A stretch of DNA of 64,000 nt from Rodentibacter sp901420285 (GCF_041734645.1 NZ_CP162010.1:1798001-1862000); one strand, 5' to 3'. Shown: positions 1 through 9,116, counted from the stretch's first letter. The notes: generated by a model from the letters alone, not told the origin. Program-made: numbers and translations.

Positions 1-1
1 T

Positions 2-40
2 CAAATTAGCACCGCATTGATGCGCTACAAGGACTTTTAA
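2..40 (+). CDS. 3' end of an upstream gene (partial)
   Basis: An open frame enters from the left edge and stops at TAA 38-40, ending in the residues ALMRYKDF. It lies 29 bases upstream of yheS on the same strand, so it may be the tail of the preceding operon gene. Too little is visible to name it; a TIGR02444-type protein is a guess from gene neighbourhood only. The frame also contains a copy of the 12-mer agcaccgcattg (8-19). Confidence 0.3.
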   Translation, partial: QISTALMRYKDF

Positions 41-69
41 AAAGCCGCCACCACTCGTCAAACTCTCTC

Positions 70-1989
70 ATGATCGTATTTAACAATCTCAGCCTAAAAC
101 GTGCCCAAACCGAGCTGCTCGAAAACGCTAACGCCACCATTAACCCGAAACAAAAAGTTGGCTTGGTGGGTAAAAACGGTTGCGGTAAATCATCGCTTTT
201 TGCGTTATTAAAAAAACAACTGCAGCCGGAAAGCGGCGAAGTAACGTACCCGTCCAACTGGGCGCTGTCTTGGGTTAATCAGGAAACACCGGCATTGGAA
301 ATTTCCGCGCTGGATTATGTAATTCAAGGAGATCGCGAATATTGCCGTTTGCAAGCCGAACTGGCACAAGCCAACAAACGCAATGACGGCAATGCCATTG
401 CACGCATTCACGATAGGCTTGATACGATTAATGCCTGGACGATTCAATCACGCGCAGAAACCCTTTTACACGGTTTGGGTTTTACTCAAGCGGAAACCGC
501 ACAGGCGGTAAAATCCTTCTCGGGCGGCTGGCGAATGCGGTTAAATTTGGCGCAAGCGTTGCTTTGTCCGTCGGATTTATTGTTGCTGGACGAACCGACC
601 AACCACTTGGATTTAGACGCAGTGATTTGGCTAGAACGCTGGTTAATCAATTATCAAGGCACGCTGGTGCTGATTTCACACGATCGCGATTTTCTTGATC
701 CCATCGTAAATAAAATTCTGCATATCGAACACCAAAAACTAAACGAATACACCGGCGATTACTCTTCCTTTGAAACGCAACGCGCAACTAAATTAGCGCA
801 ACAAGCGGCAATGTATCGTCAGCAGCAACAAAAAATTGCCCATTTACAAAGTTATATTGATCGCTTTAAAGCCAAAGCGACTAAGGCGAAACAGGCGCAA
901 AGTCGGGTAAAAGCTTTGGAGCGCATGGAGCTTATCGCGCCCGCTTATGCGGATAATCCGTTCACCTTTGCATTTCGCCCGCCGGCATCCTTACCCAATC
1001 CACTGATGATGCTTGAACAAGCGAGCGCGGGTTATGGAACAAAGGAAAGTGCGGTCGAAATTTTGAGTAAAATTAAGCTCAATCTCGTACCGGGTTCGCG
1101 CATTGGTTTACTCGGCAAAAACGGCGCAGGGAAATCCACGCTGATTAAACTTTTAGCCGGAGAACTCACCGCCTTGTCAGGCAAAGTTCAGCTTGCAAAA
1201 GGCGTACAGCTTGGCTATTTCGCGCAACATCAGTTAGATACCTTGCGCGCGGAAGAATCGGCGCTTTGGCATATGCAAAAACTTGCGCCGGAACAAACGG
1301 AGCAACAAGTACGGGATTATCTCGGCAGTTTTGCCTTCCACGGCGATAAAGTAAATCAACCGGTAAAATCCTTTTCGGGCGGCGAAAAAGCACGTTTGGT
1401 TTTAGCGTTAATTGTCTGGCAACGCCCGAATTTGCTGCTTCTTGACGAACCGACCAACCACTTGGATTTGGATATGCGTCAGGCCTTAACGGAAGCCTTA
1501 GTGGATTACGAAGGCTCGCTTGTGGTGGTTTCACACGATCGTCATTTGTTACGCAATACCGTGGAAGCATTTTATTTGGTTCACGACAAGCAAGTGGAAG
1601 AATTTAAAGGCGATTTAGACGATTATCAAAAATGGCTGACAGAGCAAAATAGTCAATCGACAACAAAATCCGCCGAAGAAAAAGCAGATACAGAAAATGC
1701 CAATTCCAGCCAGAATCGTAAGGAACAAAAACGCCGCGAAGCGGAATTACGCCAACAAACCGCGCCGTTGCGCAAAAAAATCTTGCAGTTGGAAGAGAAA
1801 ATGAACAACGTCTCCGAACAGCTTGCAGAAATTGAAAACAGCCTTGCAGATTCGGAACTTTACAATGCAGAAAATAAAGAAAAATTGACCGTACTTTTAG
1901 CACAGCAAGTGGACGCGAAGAAGGCATTGGAAAAGTTGGAAGTGGATTGGCTGGAAGCGCAAGAGGCGCTAGAAGCAATGTTAGTATAG
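70..1989 (+). CDS. yheS: ABC-F family ATPase YheS
   Basis: Cytoplasmic ABC-F protein with two ATP-binding cassettes and no membrane segments; the family acts on ribosomes rather than in transport. The first cassette has Walker A GKNGCGKS (about residue 34), signature SGGW and Walker B LLLLDEPTNHLDLD. The second has GKNGAGKST (about 349), SGGEKAR and LLLLDEPTNHLD. Between them is the linker rich in Lys/Arg/Gln, and a C-terminal coiled-coil rich in Glu and Lys follows. Length 639 aa agrees with E. coli YheS (637). ATG 70 matches the family start. An uptake signal (aagtgcggt, 1047-1055) lies inside the gene. It is followed 11 bases later by yrdD. Confidence 0.95.
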   Translation: MIVFNNLSLKRAQTELLENANATINPKQKVGLVGKNGCGKSSLFALLKKQLQPESGEVTYPSNWALSWVNQETPALEISALDYVIQGDREYCRLQAELAQANKRNDGNAIARIHDRLDTINAWTIQSRAETLLHGLGFTQAETAQAVKSFSGGWRMRLNLAQALLCPSDLLLLDEPTNHLDLDAVIWLERWLINYQGTLVLISHDRDFLDPIVNKILHIEHQKLNEYTGDYSSFETQRATKLAQQAAMYRQQQQKIAHLQSYIDRFKAKATKAKQAQSRVKALERMELIAPAYADNPFTFAFRPPASLPNPLMMLEQASAGYGTKESAVEILSKIKLNLVPGSRIGLLGKNGAGKSTLIKLLAGELTALSGKVQLAKGVQLGYFAQHQLDTLRAEESALWHMQKLAPEQTEQQVRDYLGSFAFHGDKVNQPVKSFSGGEKARLVLALIVWQRPNLLLLDEPTNHLDLDMRQALTEALVDYEGSLVVVSHDRHLLRNTVEAFYLVHDKQVEEFKGDLDDYQKWLTEQNSQSTTKSAEEKADTENANSSQNRKEQKRREAELRQQTAPLRKKILQLEEKMNNVSEQLAEIENSLADSELYNAENKEKLTVLLAQQVDAKKALEKLEVDWLEAQEALEAMLV

Positions 1990-2000
1990 CGGGAGTAATG

Positions 2001-2540
2001 ATGACAAAATCCCTGTTTCATCACACCAAACGCGAAGAACATTGCCCTCAATGCGGTGCTATTTTGCAGATCAAAAATGGCAAAAAAGGACTGTTTTTAG
2101 GCTGTTCGGCGTATCCTGAATGTGATTATTTACGTCCGTTGCAACGCGCAGAGCACAAGGTGTTAAAAGAACTCGACGAGCACTGCCCCCAATGCGGTGC
2201 TATTTTGCAACTCAAACAAGGCGCATTCGGCATGTTTATCGGTTGCAGCGCCTATCCAACTTGTAATTTCGTGGTGCACGAAAAACCGCAAACAGAAGTA
2301 TCGATTCCTTGCCCGGCCTGTCAAACAGGGCATTTAGTCGCGCGCCGCGGGCGGCAAGGCAAAGCCTTTTATGGTTGCACCCGCTTTCCCCACTGCAAAT
2401 TTTCCTTGCCGGCAAAACCCTATCAAATGACCTGTCCGGTATGCAATTTTCCGCTTGCCTTATTAAAAAGTGAAAACGAGGAACATCAAATCATGCAATG
2501 CGCGAACAAAACTTGTCGTCATATTTTTGAGGGTTTGTAA
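2001..2540 (+). CDS. yrdD: YrdD-type topoisomerase-like zinc-ribbon protein
   Basis: Small protein of 179 aa made of four zinc-ribbon units of the kind found at the C terminus of topoisomerase I. Each has paired Cys motifs (CPQCGAILQ, GCSAYPEC; CPQCGAILQ, GCSAYPTC; CPACQTGHL, GCTRFPHC; CPVC, CANKTC). Probably binds nucleic acid; function is not established. There are two adjacent ATGs (1998 and 2001); the second has better spacing from the GGGAG ribosome site at 1991-1995. The first two ribbons carry identical 12-mers (2049-2060 and 2190-2201). The stop overlaps the tsaC start (TAATG), indicating translational coupling. Confidence 0.85.
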   Translation: MTKSLFHHTKREEHCPQCGAILQIKNGKKGLFLGCSAYPECDYLRPLQRAEHKVLKELDEHCPQCGAILQLKQGAFGMFIGCSAYPTCNFVVHEKPQTEVSIPCPACQTGHLVARRGRQGKAFYGCTRFPHCKFSLPAKPYQMTCPVCNFPLALLKSENEEHQIMQCANKTCRHIFEGL

Positions 2541-3091
2541 TGAATTTACAACAAATCGCCGCACTTTTACGCCAAGATCAAGTCGTTGCTTATCCCACTG
2601 AAGCAGTCTTCGGTTTAGGTTGTAATCCGTTAAGCGAAAATGCGGTTAAAAAATTGCTTAATATAAAACGACGTCCGATAGAAAAAGGGCTGATTTTGGT
2701 CGCACCGCATTGGGATTTTTTACGTCCTTTTATAGCTTTTGAACAACTCAACGCAGAACAACTTTCACGTTTGCAACAAAAATACGACCGCCCAACCACC
2801 TGGGTTGTACCGGCAAAATCAGATACGCCTCATTTTCTTACGGGCAAGTTTGATACCATTGCCGTACGTTTATGCGATCATCCTTCAGTGAACGCGTTAT
2901 GTCAGGCGTGCGGTTTTGCACTCACTTCCACCAGCGCAAATTTAACGGGCGACGCTCCCTGTAAAACGGCGGACGAAGTGCGGTTACAATTTGGTGAGCA
3001 TTTTCCGGTGCTTGATGAATCGGTAGGTGACGCGCAAAATCCGTCGGAAATTCGCGATTTACTGACCAACCGACTTTTTAGACAAGGATAA
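2540..3091 (+). CDS. tsaC: Threonylcarbamoyl-AMP synthase TsaC
   Basis: YrdC/Sua5 family enzyme, 183 aa (E. coli TsaC 190). It makes L-threonylcarbamoyl-AMP from Thr, bicarbonate and ATP, the first step of t6A37 tRNA modification. Visible family features are YPTEAVFGLGCNP near the N terminus, the KRRP nucleotide-binding segment, and the STSANLTG block near residue 133. It overlaps yrdD by one base and is followed by aroE after 3 bases, the same order as in other gamma-proteobacteria. An uptake signal occurs at 2976-2984. Confidence 0.93.
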   Translation: MNLQQIAALLRQDQVVAYPTEAVFGLGCNPLSENAVKKLLNIKRRPIEKGLILVAPHWDFLRPFIAFEQLNAEQLSRLQQKYDRPTTWVVPAKSDTPHFLTGKFDTIAVRLCDHPSVNALCQACGFALTSTSANLTGDAPCKTADEVRLQFGEHFPVLDESVGDAQNPSEIRDLLTNRLFRQG

Positions 3092-3094
3092 TTT

Positions 3095-3925
3095 ATGGCC
3101 GATTATGTCGATCAATATGCCGTGTGGGGCAACCCGATTGCACAAAGCAAGTCGCCGCTGATTCAAAGCAAATTTGCCGAACAAACGAAACAAAAGATGG
3201 AATATGCGGCGAAATTAGGCGATCTTGAAACGTTCGAGCAACAACTTATCGAGTTCTTTGCAGCCGGCGCCAAAGGCTGCAATATTACCGCCCCCTTTAA
3301 AGAACGTGCATTTCGACTCGCCGATGAATCAAGCGAACGCGCAAAACTTGCTGCGGCTTGCAATACCTTGAAGAAACGGGATGACGGCCGACTGTATGCA
3401 GATAACACTGACGGCATCGGTTTGGTCACGGATTTGGAACGCTTGAACTGGATTCGCCCACATCAACGCATTTTAATACTCGGCGCAGGCGGCGCGGCCA
3501 GAGGCGTATTATTGCCGTTATTGCAAGCCGGGCAACAAATCGTATTGGCGAACCGCACGTTGGAAAAAGCGCAAGCCTTAGTCGAAAAATTTAAGCGTTA
3601 CGGCGAAATTCAAGCGGTGGCGATGACAGCCGTGCCGGCGCAATCTTATGATTTGATCATTAACGCCACCTCCGCGGGACTGCGTGGGAGCACCGCATCG
3701 GTGGCTTCTGACACGCTCAAACTCGGCAACGCCTTTTACGATATGCAATACGCAAAAAGCGCCGACACGCCGTTCATCGCCCATTGCAAAAGTTTGGGAC
3801 TCTCCAATCTGAGCAACGGCTTTGGCATGCTGGTGGCGCAGGCTGCGCATTCCTTTTATTTATGGCGCGGCATAATGCCGAACTTTATGGCGGTTTATCA
3901 ACAACTGAAAAAGGACATGGCATGA
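3095..3925 (+). CDS. aroE: Shikimate dehydrogenase
   Basis: Catalyses NADPH-dependent reduction of 3-dehydroshikimate to shikimate in chorismate synthesis. The 276-aa length is close to E. coli AroE (272). Seen: substrate-binding SKSP near residue 18, the NITAPFKERAF block holding the catalytic Lys, DNTDG, the Rossmann glycine loop GAGGAARG, and NRT after the following strand. Chorismate is the usual source of 4-hydroxybenzoate, the likely starter for the aryl polyene locus in this window, though that link is inference. The stop overlaps the start of tag (ATGA). Confidence 0.95.
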   Translation: MADYVDQYAVWGNPIAQSKSPLIQSKFAEQTKQKMEYAAKLGDLETFEQQLIEFFAAGAKGCNITAPFKERAFRLADESSERAKLAAACNTLKKRDDGRLYADNTDGIGLVTDLERLNWIRPHQRILILGAGGAARGVLLPLLQAGQQIVLANRTLEKAQALVEKFKRYGEIQAVAMTAVPAQSYDLIINATSAGLRGSTASVASDTLKLGNAFYDMQYAKSADTPFIAHCKSLGLSNLSNGFGMLVAQAAHSFYLWRGIMPNFMAVYQQLKKDMA

Positions 3926-4470
3926 CAAGATGCGCATGGGCGGGCGATTCGCCAATTTATATCGATTATCATGACAACGAATGGGGCAAGCCTCAATTTG
4001 ACAGCCAAAAGCTGTTCGAAAAAATTTGTTTGGAAGGACAACAGGCGGGGCTTTCGTGGATTACCGTACTGAAAAAACGCGACGCTTACCGCGCGGCGTT
4101 TCATGATTTTGAGCCGAAAAACGTGGCAAAAATGACCGCCTCGGATATTGACGAACTTATGCAGAATGCCGGATTGATTCGCCATCGCGCCAAATTGGAG
4201 GCGATTGTGAAAAATGCCAACGCGTTTTTAGAAATGGAAAAACGTGGTGAAAATTTCAGCGATTTTATTTGGTCTTTTGTCAATCATCGACCGATTATCA
4301 ACGATGTGCCGGATTTATCTGTTGTGCCGGCCAAAACCGAGATTTCCAAAGCCATGTCAAAAGCGCTGAAAAAACGCGGTTTTGTGTTCGTAGGAAAAAC
4401 GACTTGTTATGCGTTTATGCAGGCCATGGGGCTGGTCAACGACCATATAAATGGCTGTTGTTGCAAATGA
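3922..4470 (+). CDS. tag: DNA-3-methyladenine glycosylase I
   Basis: Removes 3-methyladenine from alkylated DNA as the first step of base excision repair. 182 aa, as in the Tag family (E. coli 187). Visible: N-terminal TRCAWAGDSP with the zinc-ligand Cys, the ICLEGQQAGLSW core, and the C-terminal GCCCK Cys cluster with HINGC. An open frame extends further upstream, but ATG 3922, overlapping the aroE stop as ATGA, gives the family N terminus. The lptD promoter appears to sit at the 3' end of this gene. Confidence 0.93.
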   Translation: MTRCAWAGDSPIYIDYHDNEWGKPQFDSQKLFEKICLEGQQAGLSWITVLKKRDAYRAAFHDFEPKNVAKMTASDIDELMQNAGLIRHRAKLEAIVKNANAFLEMEKRGENFSDFIWSFVNHRPIINDVPDLSVVPAKTEISKAMSKALKKRGFVFVGKTTCYAFMQAMGLVNDHINGCCCK

Positions 4471-4484
4471 TATTCCAGTATAAT
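4456..4484 (+). promoter_or_regulatory. Candidate sigma70 promoter for lptD
   Basis: A perfect TATAAT lies at 4479-4484, with TGTTGT 17 bases upstream (4456-4461) as a weak -35. It overlaps the 3' end of tag and would start transcription about 28 bases before the lptD ATG. Confidence 0.45.
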
Positions 4485-4518
4485 CGGCGCCAATTTGGTT
4501 AATGAAAAGCTCTGAATT

Positions 4519-6867
4519 ATGAATAAAAAATATACTTTCGTTTCCCTTTCGATGCTGGCCGCACTTTACAGCCAAACGAGCTCGGCGGATTTACGCGCGC
4601 AATGCTTGACGGGCGTGCCGAAATTTAGCGGTGAAGCGGTGCGGGGCGATCCGAATATGTTGCCGGTTTATATCGCCGCGGATGAAGCAGAAATTAATCA
4701 GCCGCACAGCGCCCTTTACAAAGGCAATGCGGATTTAAAACAAGGCAATCGCCATTTAATCGCCGATTCCGTGGAAGTGAAACAAACGAATGTTCCACAG
4801 AGCACCGCATTGAAACGCCTTGCTTACGTGCGTGGCGGATTTGATTATAAAGATGAGCAAATCCAGATGCGTGGGCAAAGCGCCGATTTTGATTTAGATT
4901 CGAAAGACGGCAACATCCGTGAAGCAAATTATCAATTAGTTGGTCGCCAAGGGCGCGGTGAAGCCCAAGACATTGCGTTACGTAACAACACGCGGGTCAT
5001 GAAAAATGCGACCTTTACGTCTTGTTTATCGGGCGATAATGCGTGGGCAGTGGACGCGGCCGAAATAATCCAACATATTCAGGAAGAATACGCGGAAATG
5101 TGGCACGCGCGCTTTAAAGTGCTCAATGTACCGGTTTTTTATACGCCTTACTTGCAATTACCTATCGGTGATCGCCGCCGTTCCGGTTTATTAATCCCGA
5201 GCGCCGGGACGTCTAGCCGCGATGGTTATTGGTATGCCCAACCAATTTATTGGAATATCGCACCAAATTACGACGCCACATTCACGCCGAAGTATATGTC
5301 ACATCGCGGTTGGCAGTTAAACAGCGAGTTCCGTTATTTAACGTCCGTCGGAAAAGGTAAAATCGCCGCTGAATATTTAGGCCACGATCGTTACGACGAA
5401 TATTATAATGATAACCGCAAACGCCATTTATTTTACTGGAATCACAGTTCCGCCTTCTTAAAAAACTGGCGTTTAAACGTCAATTACACGCGCGTCAGCG
5501 ATAAACGCTATTTCACCGATTTCGATTCTAACTACGGTGATAGCACCGACGGTTACGCCAACCAATATGCGCGCGTTGCTTATTATCAACCGAATTACAA
5601 TTTCGCCGTTTCCGTGCGCCAATTCCAAATTTTTGACGAAGTCGATATTGGCCCTTATCGCGCCTTGCCACAAATCGATTTTAATTATTACCAAAACGAT
5701 TTGGCGAACGGCTGGCTGGATTTCAAACTTTTCTCACAAGCGGTGCGCTTCGACAATGACAGCGCATTAATGCCGACGGCCTGGCGTTTCCACATCGAAC
5801 CGAGTTTAGCCAGTTCCATGTCGAATAAATACGGCAGTTTGAATATCGAAAGCAAACTTTACGCCACCCATTACCAACAGAAAAAAGGCAACAGCAGCCG
5901 CGCGGAAGACGTGAAAAGCCGCATCAATCGAGTAATTCCGCAATTCAAAGTAGATTTACAAACGGTTCTCGCACGCGATACCACGTTCTTGAAAAATTAC
6001 ACCCAAACCTTTGAGCCGCATATTCAGTATTTGTATCGCCCGTACCGCACACAAAGCGACATTGGTTCAAGCCGCACCAACGATTACTTGGGCTACGGTT
6101 ACGATTCTGCGCTGGTTCAACAGGATTTCTACTCATTGTTTCGCGATCGCCGTTACAGCGGTTTAGACCGCATCGCCTCCGCAAACCAAGTCACGGTAGG
6201 TGGCACTACGCGTTTTTACGATCGCCACGCCAATGAACGTTTTAATCTTTCCGCCGGCCAAATTTATTATTTAAACGCCTCGCGTATTGATAACAATCCG
6301 GCCAACAGCACCTCGCGTTCGTCGTCCTCTTGGGCGCTGGAATCCAACTGGAAGTTTAATGATAATTGGCACTGGCACGCCGGCTATCAATACGATACGC
6401 AGTTAAAGAAAACTTCACTGGCAAACAGTAGCATTGAATACAATCCGAAAAAAAATAATTTAATTCAATTAAATTATCGTTACGCCAGCCGAGATTATAT
6501 CGACCAAAATTTAGGCCGTTCGGCGAACGCGTATAACCAGGATATTCAACAGCTTGGCTTGGTTGCGGCTTGGGAAGTGACGGATAACTGGGCACTGGTC
6601 GGCAAATATTACCAAGACTTGGCGCTAAAGAAACCGGTGGAACAATATGTCGGCGTACAATATAACAGCTGTTGTTGGGCTATCGGCGTCGGTGCAAGAC
6701 GTTATGTCACCAGTCATCAAAATCAACGCCAAAATCAAGTGGTTTACGATAACAGCGTCGGCATTACCTTTGAATTGCGCGGCTTAGGCAATAACGACCA
6801 CCAAAGCGGCATTCAGGAAATGCTCAAAAAGGGTAAATTGCCTTATATCAAAGCGTTCAGCTTGTAA
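4519..6867 (+). CDS. lptD: LPS-assembly protein LptD
   Basis: Outer-membrane beta-barrel that, with the lipoprotein LptE, inserts lipopolysaccharide into the outer leaflet. 782 aa, typical for the family. There is a signal peptide (residues 1 to about 23), an N-terminal LptA-like jellyroll (AADEAEINQ, LYKGNADLKQ, ADFDLDSKDG), and then a long barrel rich in Tyr/Asn/Arg. Cys residues occur near the mature N terminus (QCLTG), at TSCLSG, and as the late CC pair in NSCCWAIG, the pattern used for the LptD disulfides. It has its own promoter and a strong terminator. A 12-mer copy is in frame at 4801-4812, encoding STAL. Confidence 0.96.
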   Translation: MNKKYTFVSLSMLAALYSQTSSADLRAQCLTGVPKFSGEAVRGDPNMLPVYIAADEAEINQPHSALYKGNADLKQGNRHLIADSVEVKQTNVPQSTALKRLAYVRGGFDYKDEQIQMRGQSADFDLDSKDGNIREANYQLVGRQGRGEAQDIALRNNTRVMKNATFTSCLSGDNAWAVDAAEIIQHIQEEYAEMWHARFKVLNVPVFYTPYLQLPIGDRRRSGLLIPSAGTSSRDGYWYAQPIYWNIAPNYDATFTPKYMSHRGWQLNSEFRYLTSVGKGKIAAEYLGHDRYDEYYNDNRKRHLFYWNHSSAFLKNWRLNVNYTRVSDKRYFTDFDSNYGDSTDGYANQYARVAYYQPNYNFAVSVRQFQIFDEVDIGPYRALPQIDFNYYQNDLANGWLDFKLFSQAVRFDNDSALMPTAWRFHIEPSLASSMSNKYGSLNIESKLYATHYQQKKGNSSRAEDVKSRINRVIPQFKVDLQTVLARDTTFLKNYTQTFEPHIQYLYRPYRTQSDIGSSRTNDYLGYGYDSALVQQDFYSLFRDRRYSGLDRIASANQVTVGGTTRFYDRHANERFNLSAGQIYYLNASRIDNNPANSTSRSSSSWALESNWKFNDNWHWHAGYQYDTQLKKTSLANSSIEYNPKKNNLIQLNYRYASRDYIDQNLGRSANAYNQDIQQLGLVAAWEVTDNWALVGKYYQDLALKKPVEQYVGVQYNSCCWAIGVGARRYVTSHQNQRQNQVVYDNSVGITFELRGLGNNDHQSGIQEMLKKGKLPYIKAFSL

Positions 6868-6879
6868 ATCATCGCGTTC

Positions 6880-6909
6880 AAAACGCCGTCGTTCGACGGC
6901 GTTTTATTT
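6880..6909 (+). terminator. Rho-independent terminator of lptD
   Basis: The sequence aacgccgtc, loop gttc, gacggcgtt, followed by a T-rich run (ttttattttt), lies 15 bases after the lptD stop. Confidence 0.85.
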
Positions 6910-6919
6910 TTCGGGATTT

Positions 6920-6931
6920 CAATGCGGTGCT
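6920..6931 (-). repeat. 12-mer repeat copy (caatgcggtgct)
   Basis: Exact intergenic copy. It is complementary to the copy at 7021-7032, with matching flanks (tttcaatgcggtgct and agcaccgcattgaaa), so the pair could fold over an 89-base loop containing the glpR terminator. Confidence 0.85.
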
Positions 6932-6955
6932 CTGCGACGGGTTCATTTGGCTAAT

Positions 6956-6979
6956 CAGAAACAGAAACAGAAACAAAAA
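6956..6979 (+). repeat. Short hexamer tandem repeat
   Basis: Three exact copies of cagaaa are followed by a fourth altered copy (caaaaa), between lptD and glpR. Noncoding; too few units to call phase-variable. Confidence 0.7.
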
Positions 6980-6997
6980 CGGCCTTTCAGCCGCTTT
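6974..6997 (-). terminator. Likely terminator of glpR
   Basis: Read on the minus strand it is cgaaa, then cggc-loop-gccg, then a run of T. It lies about 85 bases downstream of the glpR stop. The core stem is only 4 bp plus an A/T extension. Confidence 0.45.
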
Positions 6998-7020
6998 CGT
7001 TATTATTGTCCTACCAAAAT

Positions 7021-7032
7021 AGCACCGCATTG
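7021..7032 (+). repeat. 12-mer repeat copy (agcaccgcattg)
   Basis: Exact intergenic copy downstream of glpR; complementary partner at 6920-6931. Confidence 0.85.
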
Positions 7033-7083
7033 AAACACCGTTCTACGCCCTTCATTCTAGGCCATTCGTTCAATGCACTGCCG

Positions 7084-7839
7084 TTATTTGCACAACACCA
7101 ATTTGGTTTGCACGTTTTGTAAATATTGACTAATCGTAAGCGGTTCTTCGTCAGTGAATAAATATTCTACATCGCTTAATTCGCCTAAACGTACGATAGC
7201 CTGGCGGGTAAATTTGGAATGGTCGGTGACCAACAAGGTTTGCCGCGAGCTCTCGATAATCGCGCGTTTTACTTGCACCTCGTGGTAATCGTAATCCAGT
7301 AGCGAGCCGTCAGCATCAATGGCGCTAATGCCGAGAATACCGAAATCCAAACGGAACTGAGAAATAAAATTCACCGTTGCTTCACCAATAATACCGCCAT
7401 CCATACGCAACGATCCACCCGCCATCGTAATGTCAAAACTTTCATTTTGACGCAACAAATGGGCGGCATTAAGGTTATTGGTAACAATGCGTAAACGTTC
7501 GTGATTAAGCAATGCATTCGCCACGGCTTCCGGCGTAGTGCCGATGTCGATAAATAAGGAAGCACCGTTCGGAATAAATTTCACCACCTCTTGTGCAATG
7601 CGGTTTTTTTGCGAAGAGAAAAATTGTTTGCGATGGATATAATCGGAATTTTCCGCCGAAGAAGGCGAAGCCGCGCCGCCATGATGACGGCGGATCAAAT
7701 CCAGTTCCGCCAGAATATTCAAATCCCGACGAACGGTTGGCGGGCTGACTTCCAATCGGCTAACCAAATCTTCCGTGCTCAAATAGCCGTATTGATTGAC
7801 CAGATCGATAATTTTTTGATGACGAAGAGATTGTTTCAT
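7084..7839 (-). CDS. glpR: Glycerol-3-phosphate regulon repressor GlpR
   Basis: DeoR-family repressor, 251 aa (E. coli GlpR 252). The N-terminal DeoR helix-turn-helix (STEDLVSRLEVSPPTVRRD) is followed by RRHHGGA, then the sugar-phosphate sensing domain with FIDIGTTPEAVA, IVTNNLN and DFGILGISAID. It binds operators of glycerol catabolism genes and is released by glycerol-3-phosphate. It lies 25 bases downstream of glpG on the same strand, as in the enterobacterial glpEGR arrangement, though no glpE or glpD is present here. Confidence 0.93.
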   Translation of the reverse strand: MKQSLRHQKIIDLVNQYGYLSTEDLVSRLEVSPPTVRRDLNILAELDLIRRHHGGAASPSSAENSDYIHRKQFFSSQKNRIAQEVVKFIPNGASLFIDIGTTPEAVANALLNHERLRIVTNNLNAAHLLRQNESFDITMAGGSLRMDGGIIGEATVNFISQFRLDFGILGISAIDADGSLLDYDYHEVQVKRAIIESSRQTLLVTDHSKFTRQAIVRLGELSDVEYLFTDEEPLTISQYLQNVQTKLVLCK

Positions 7840-7864
7840 CTAGGCATTCTCCATGAATAGCGGC

Positions 7865-8443
7865 CTACTCTACCCGATCGGAGCGAATTTGGCTATCGAT
7901 AAATCCCCACGTAAGCCCAACCGCCAAGCCTGCAATATGCGCCGCATTGCCAATATAAATATCAAAAAACGGACTCACAAAACCGAATGCTAATCCCGCC
8001 AATAACATCGTAAAAAAGCCTTTAGGCAAATCAAAAATATTATTCTGTAGTTTGTCCAACACGAACGCATAACCCAACACCGCATATACCACGCCGGACA
8101 GCCCGAAAAAATCCGGACCGGAGAAATAATTTTGCACGACGCCGCTCACTGTTGCGGACACCAGAAAAATCAAACACAGCTTAAGTCCACCGAAATAACG
8201 CTCAATCAACCCGCCGAATAACCAAAACCACGCTAAATTCGCCACAATATGCACGTTTGACAAATGAACCAGCGAGTGCGTCACATAACGCCAAAGCTGC
8301 CAATCTTGAAAATCAAGCGGATAATGAAAAGCCTGCATAATCGGTGCTTCAAAGCCGATTTGTTGCAGTAAGTAAACTGCTGCGCAAAGCGCGGTAATGA
8401 TGTGTAAAGGCGTAAAATAACGCGATAAATCTATTCTTTGCAT
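7865..8443 (-). CDS. glpG: Rhomboid intramembrane serine protease GlpG
   Basis: Six-helix rhomboid protease of the inner membrane, 192 aa. This is the short form known from Haemophilus, without the N-terminal cytoplasmic domain of E. coli GlpG. The catalytic Ser116 is in GLSGVVYA and His169 in NAAHIAG, so the dyad is intact. HSLVHLSNVHI and the ER.FG loop-1 region are also seen. It is co-oriented with mobA upstream (42-base gap) and glpR downstream. Confidence 0.95.
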   Translation of the reverse strand: MQRIDLSRYFTPLHIITALCAAVYLLQQIGFEAPIMQAFHYPLDFQDWQLWRYVTHSLVHLSNVHIVANLAWFWLFGGLIERYFGGLKLCLIFLVSATVSGVVQNYFSGPDFFGLSGVVYAVLGYAFVLDKLQNNIFDLPKGFFTMLLAGLAFGFVSPFFDIYIGNAAHIAGLAVGLTWGFIDSQIRSDRVE

Positions 8444-8485
8444 AAGCGTCTCTAAAAAATCTCCAACCGAGAAAACATCGAAAGA

Positions 8486-9052
8486 TTATTGCAAATCCGC
8501 CAACGTATTAAAATTCACAAAACGCCCCTCATTTTCGGTAAATCTCACCGCAACCCCACCGTTTTCACGCATAAATTGCAACAAGCGACGTTCGCCGGAA
8601 GCAAGATAATCGCGCAATTTGTCTTTCAGCAACACGGACATCAAACAAAATGTCGGATGCTCGCGTTCTTCATCGCATGCATAGGCGAGCAACGCACGTT
8701 CGGTTTTCACGGCGTGTTTTAATTTGACGAGCAAATTTTCTGGAAAGAACGGGCTGTCGCACGGCGTGAACAGCACAAAATCCGTGGTTGCGCGCGTCAA
8801 TGCGGTGCTCATACCGCTTAGTGGTCCTTGAAAATCGGACAATTCATCGGCAAACACCGGCAAACCGAACCGGGCATATTCCGTTTGGTTGCGATTAGCA
8901 TTAATGGCAATCTCACCGACTTGCGGACGTAAACGCTCAATAACGCGGACAATTAATGGCTTACCGTGCAAAAGTTGTAGCCCTTTGTCGCAGCCGCCCA
9001 TGCGGCGCGCCTTGCCGCCTGCCAAAATAACTGCACTTATTGTGATTGCCAT
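8486..9052 (-). CDS. mobA: Molybdenum cofactor guanylyltransferase MobA
   Basis: Transfers GMP from GTP to molybdopterin to form Mo-bis-MGD, needed by DMSO reductase-family enzymes. 188 aa. The N-terminal nucleotide-binding loop LAGGKARRMGGCDKG is clear, with INANR, ELSDFQGPLSG and the metal-binding TPCDSPFF. It is divergent from yihD. The partner mobB lies about 4 kb away on the other strand. A 12-mer copy is embedded at 8798-8809. Confidence 0.93.
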   Translation of the reverse strand: MAITISAVILAGGKARRMGGCDKGLQLLHGKPLIVRVIERLRPQVGEIAINANRNQTEYARFGLPVFADELSDFQGPLSGMSTALTRATTDFVLFTPCDSPFFPENLLVKLKHAVKTERALLAYACDEEREHPTFCLMSVLLKDKLRDYLASGERRLLQFMRENGGVAVRFTENEGRFVNFNTLADLQ

Positions 9053-9116
9053 ATTTTATTCCGTCAGCGTTTGAAGTAAGATGACGCTATTTTTTACGAT
9101 TCAAAAGGAAATAGCA

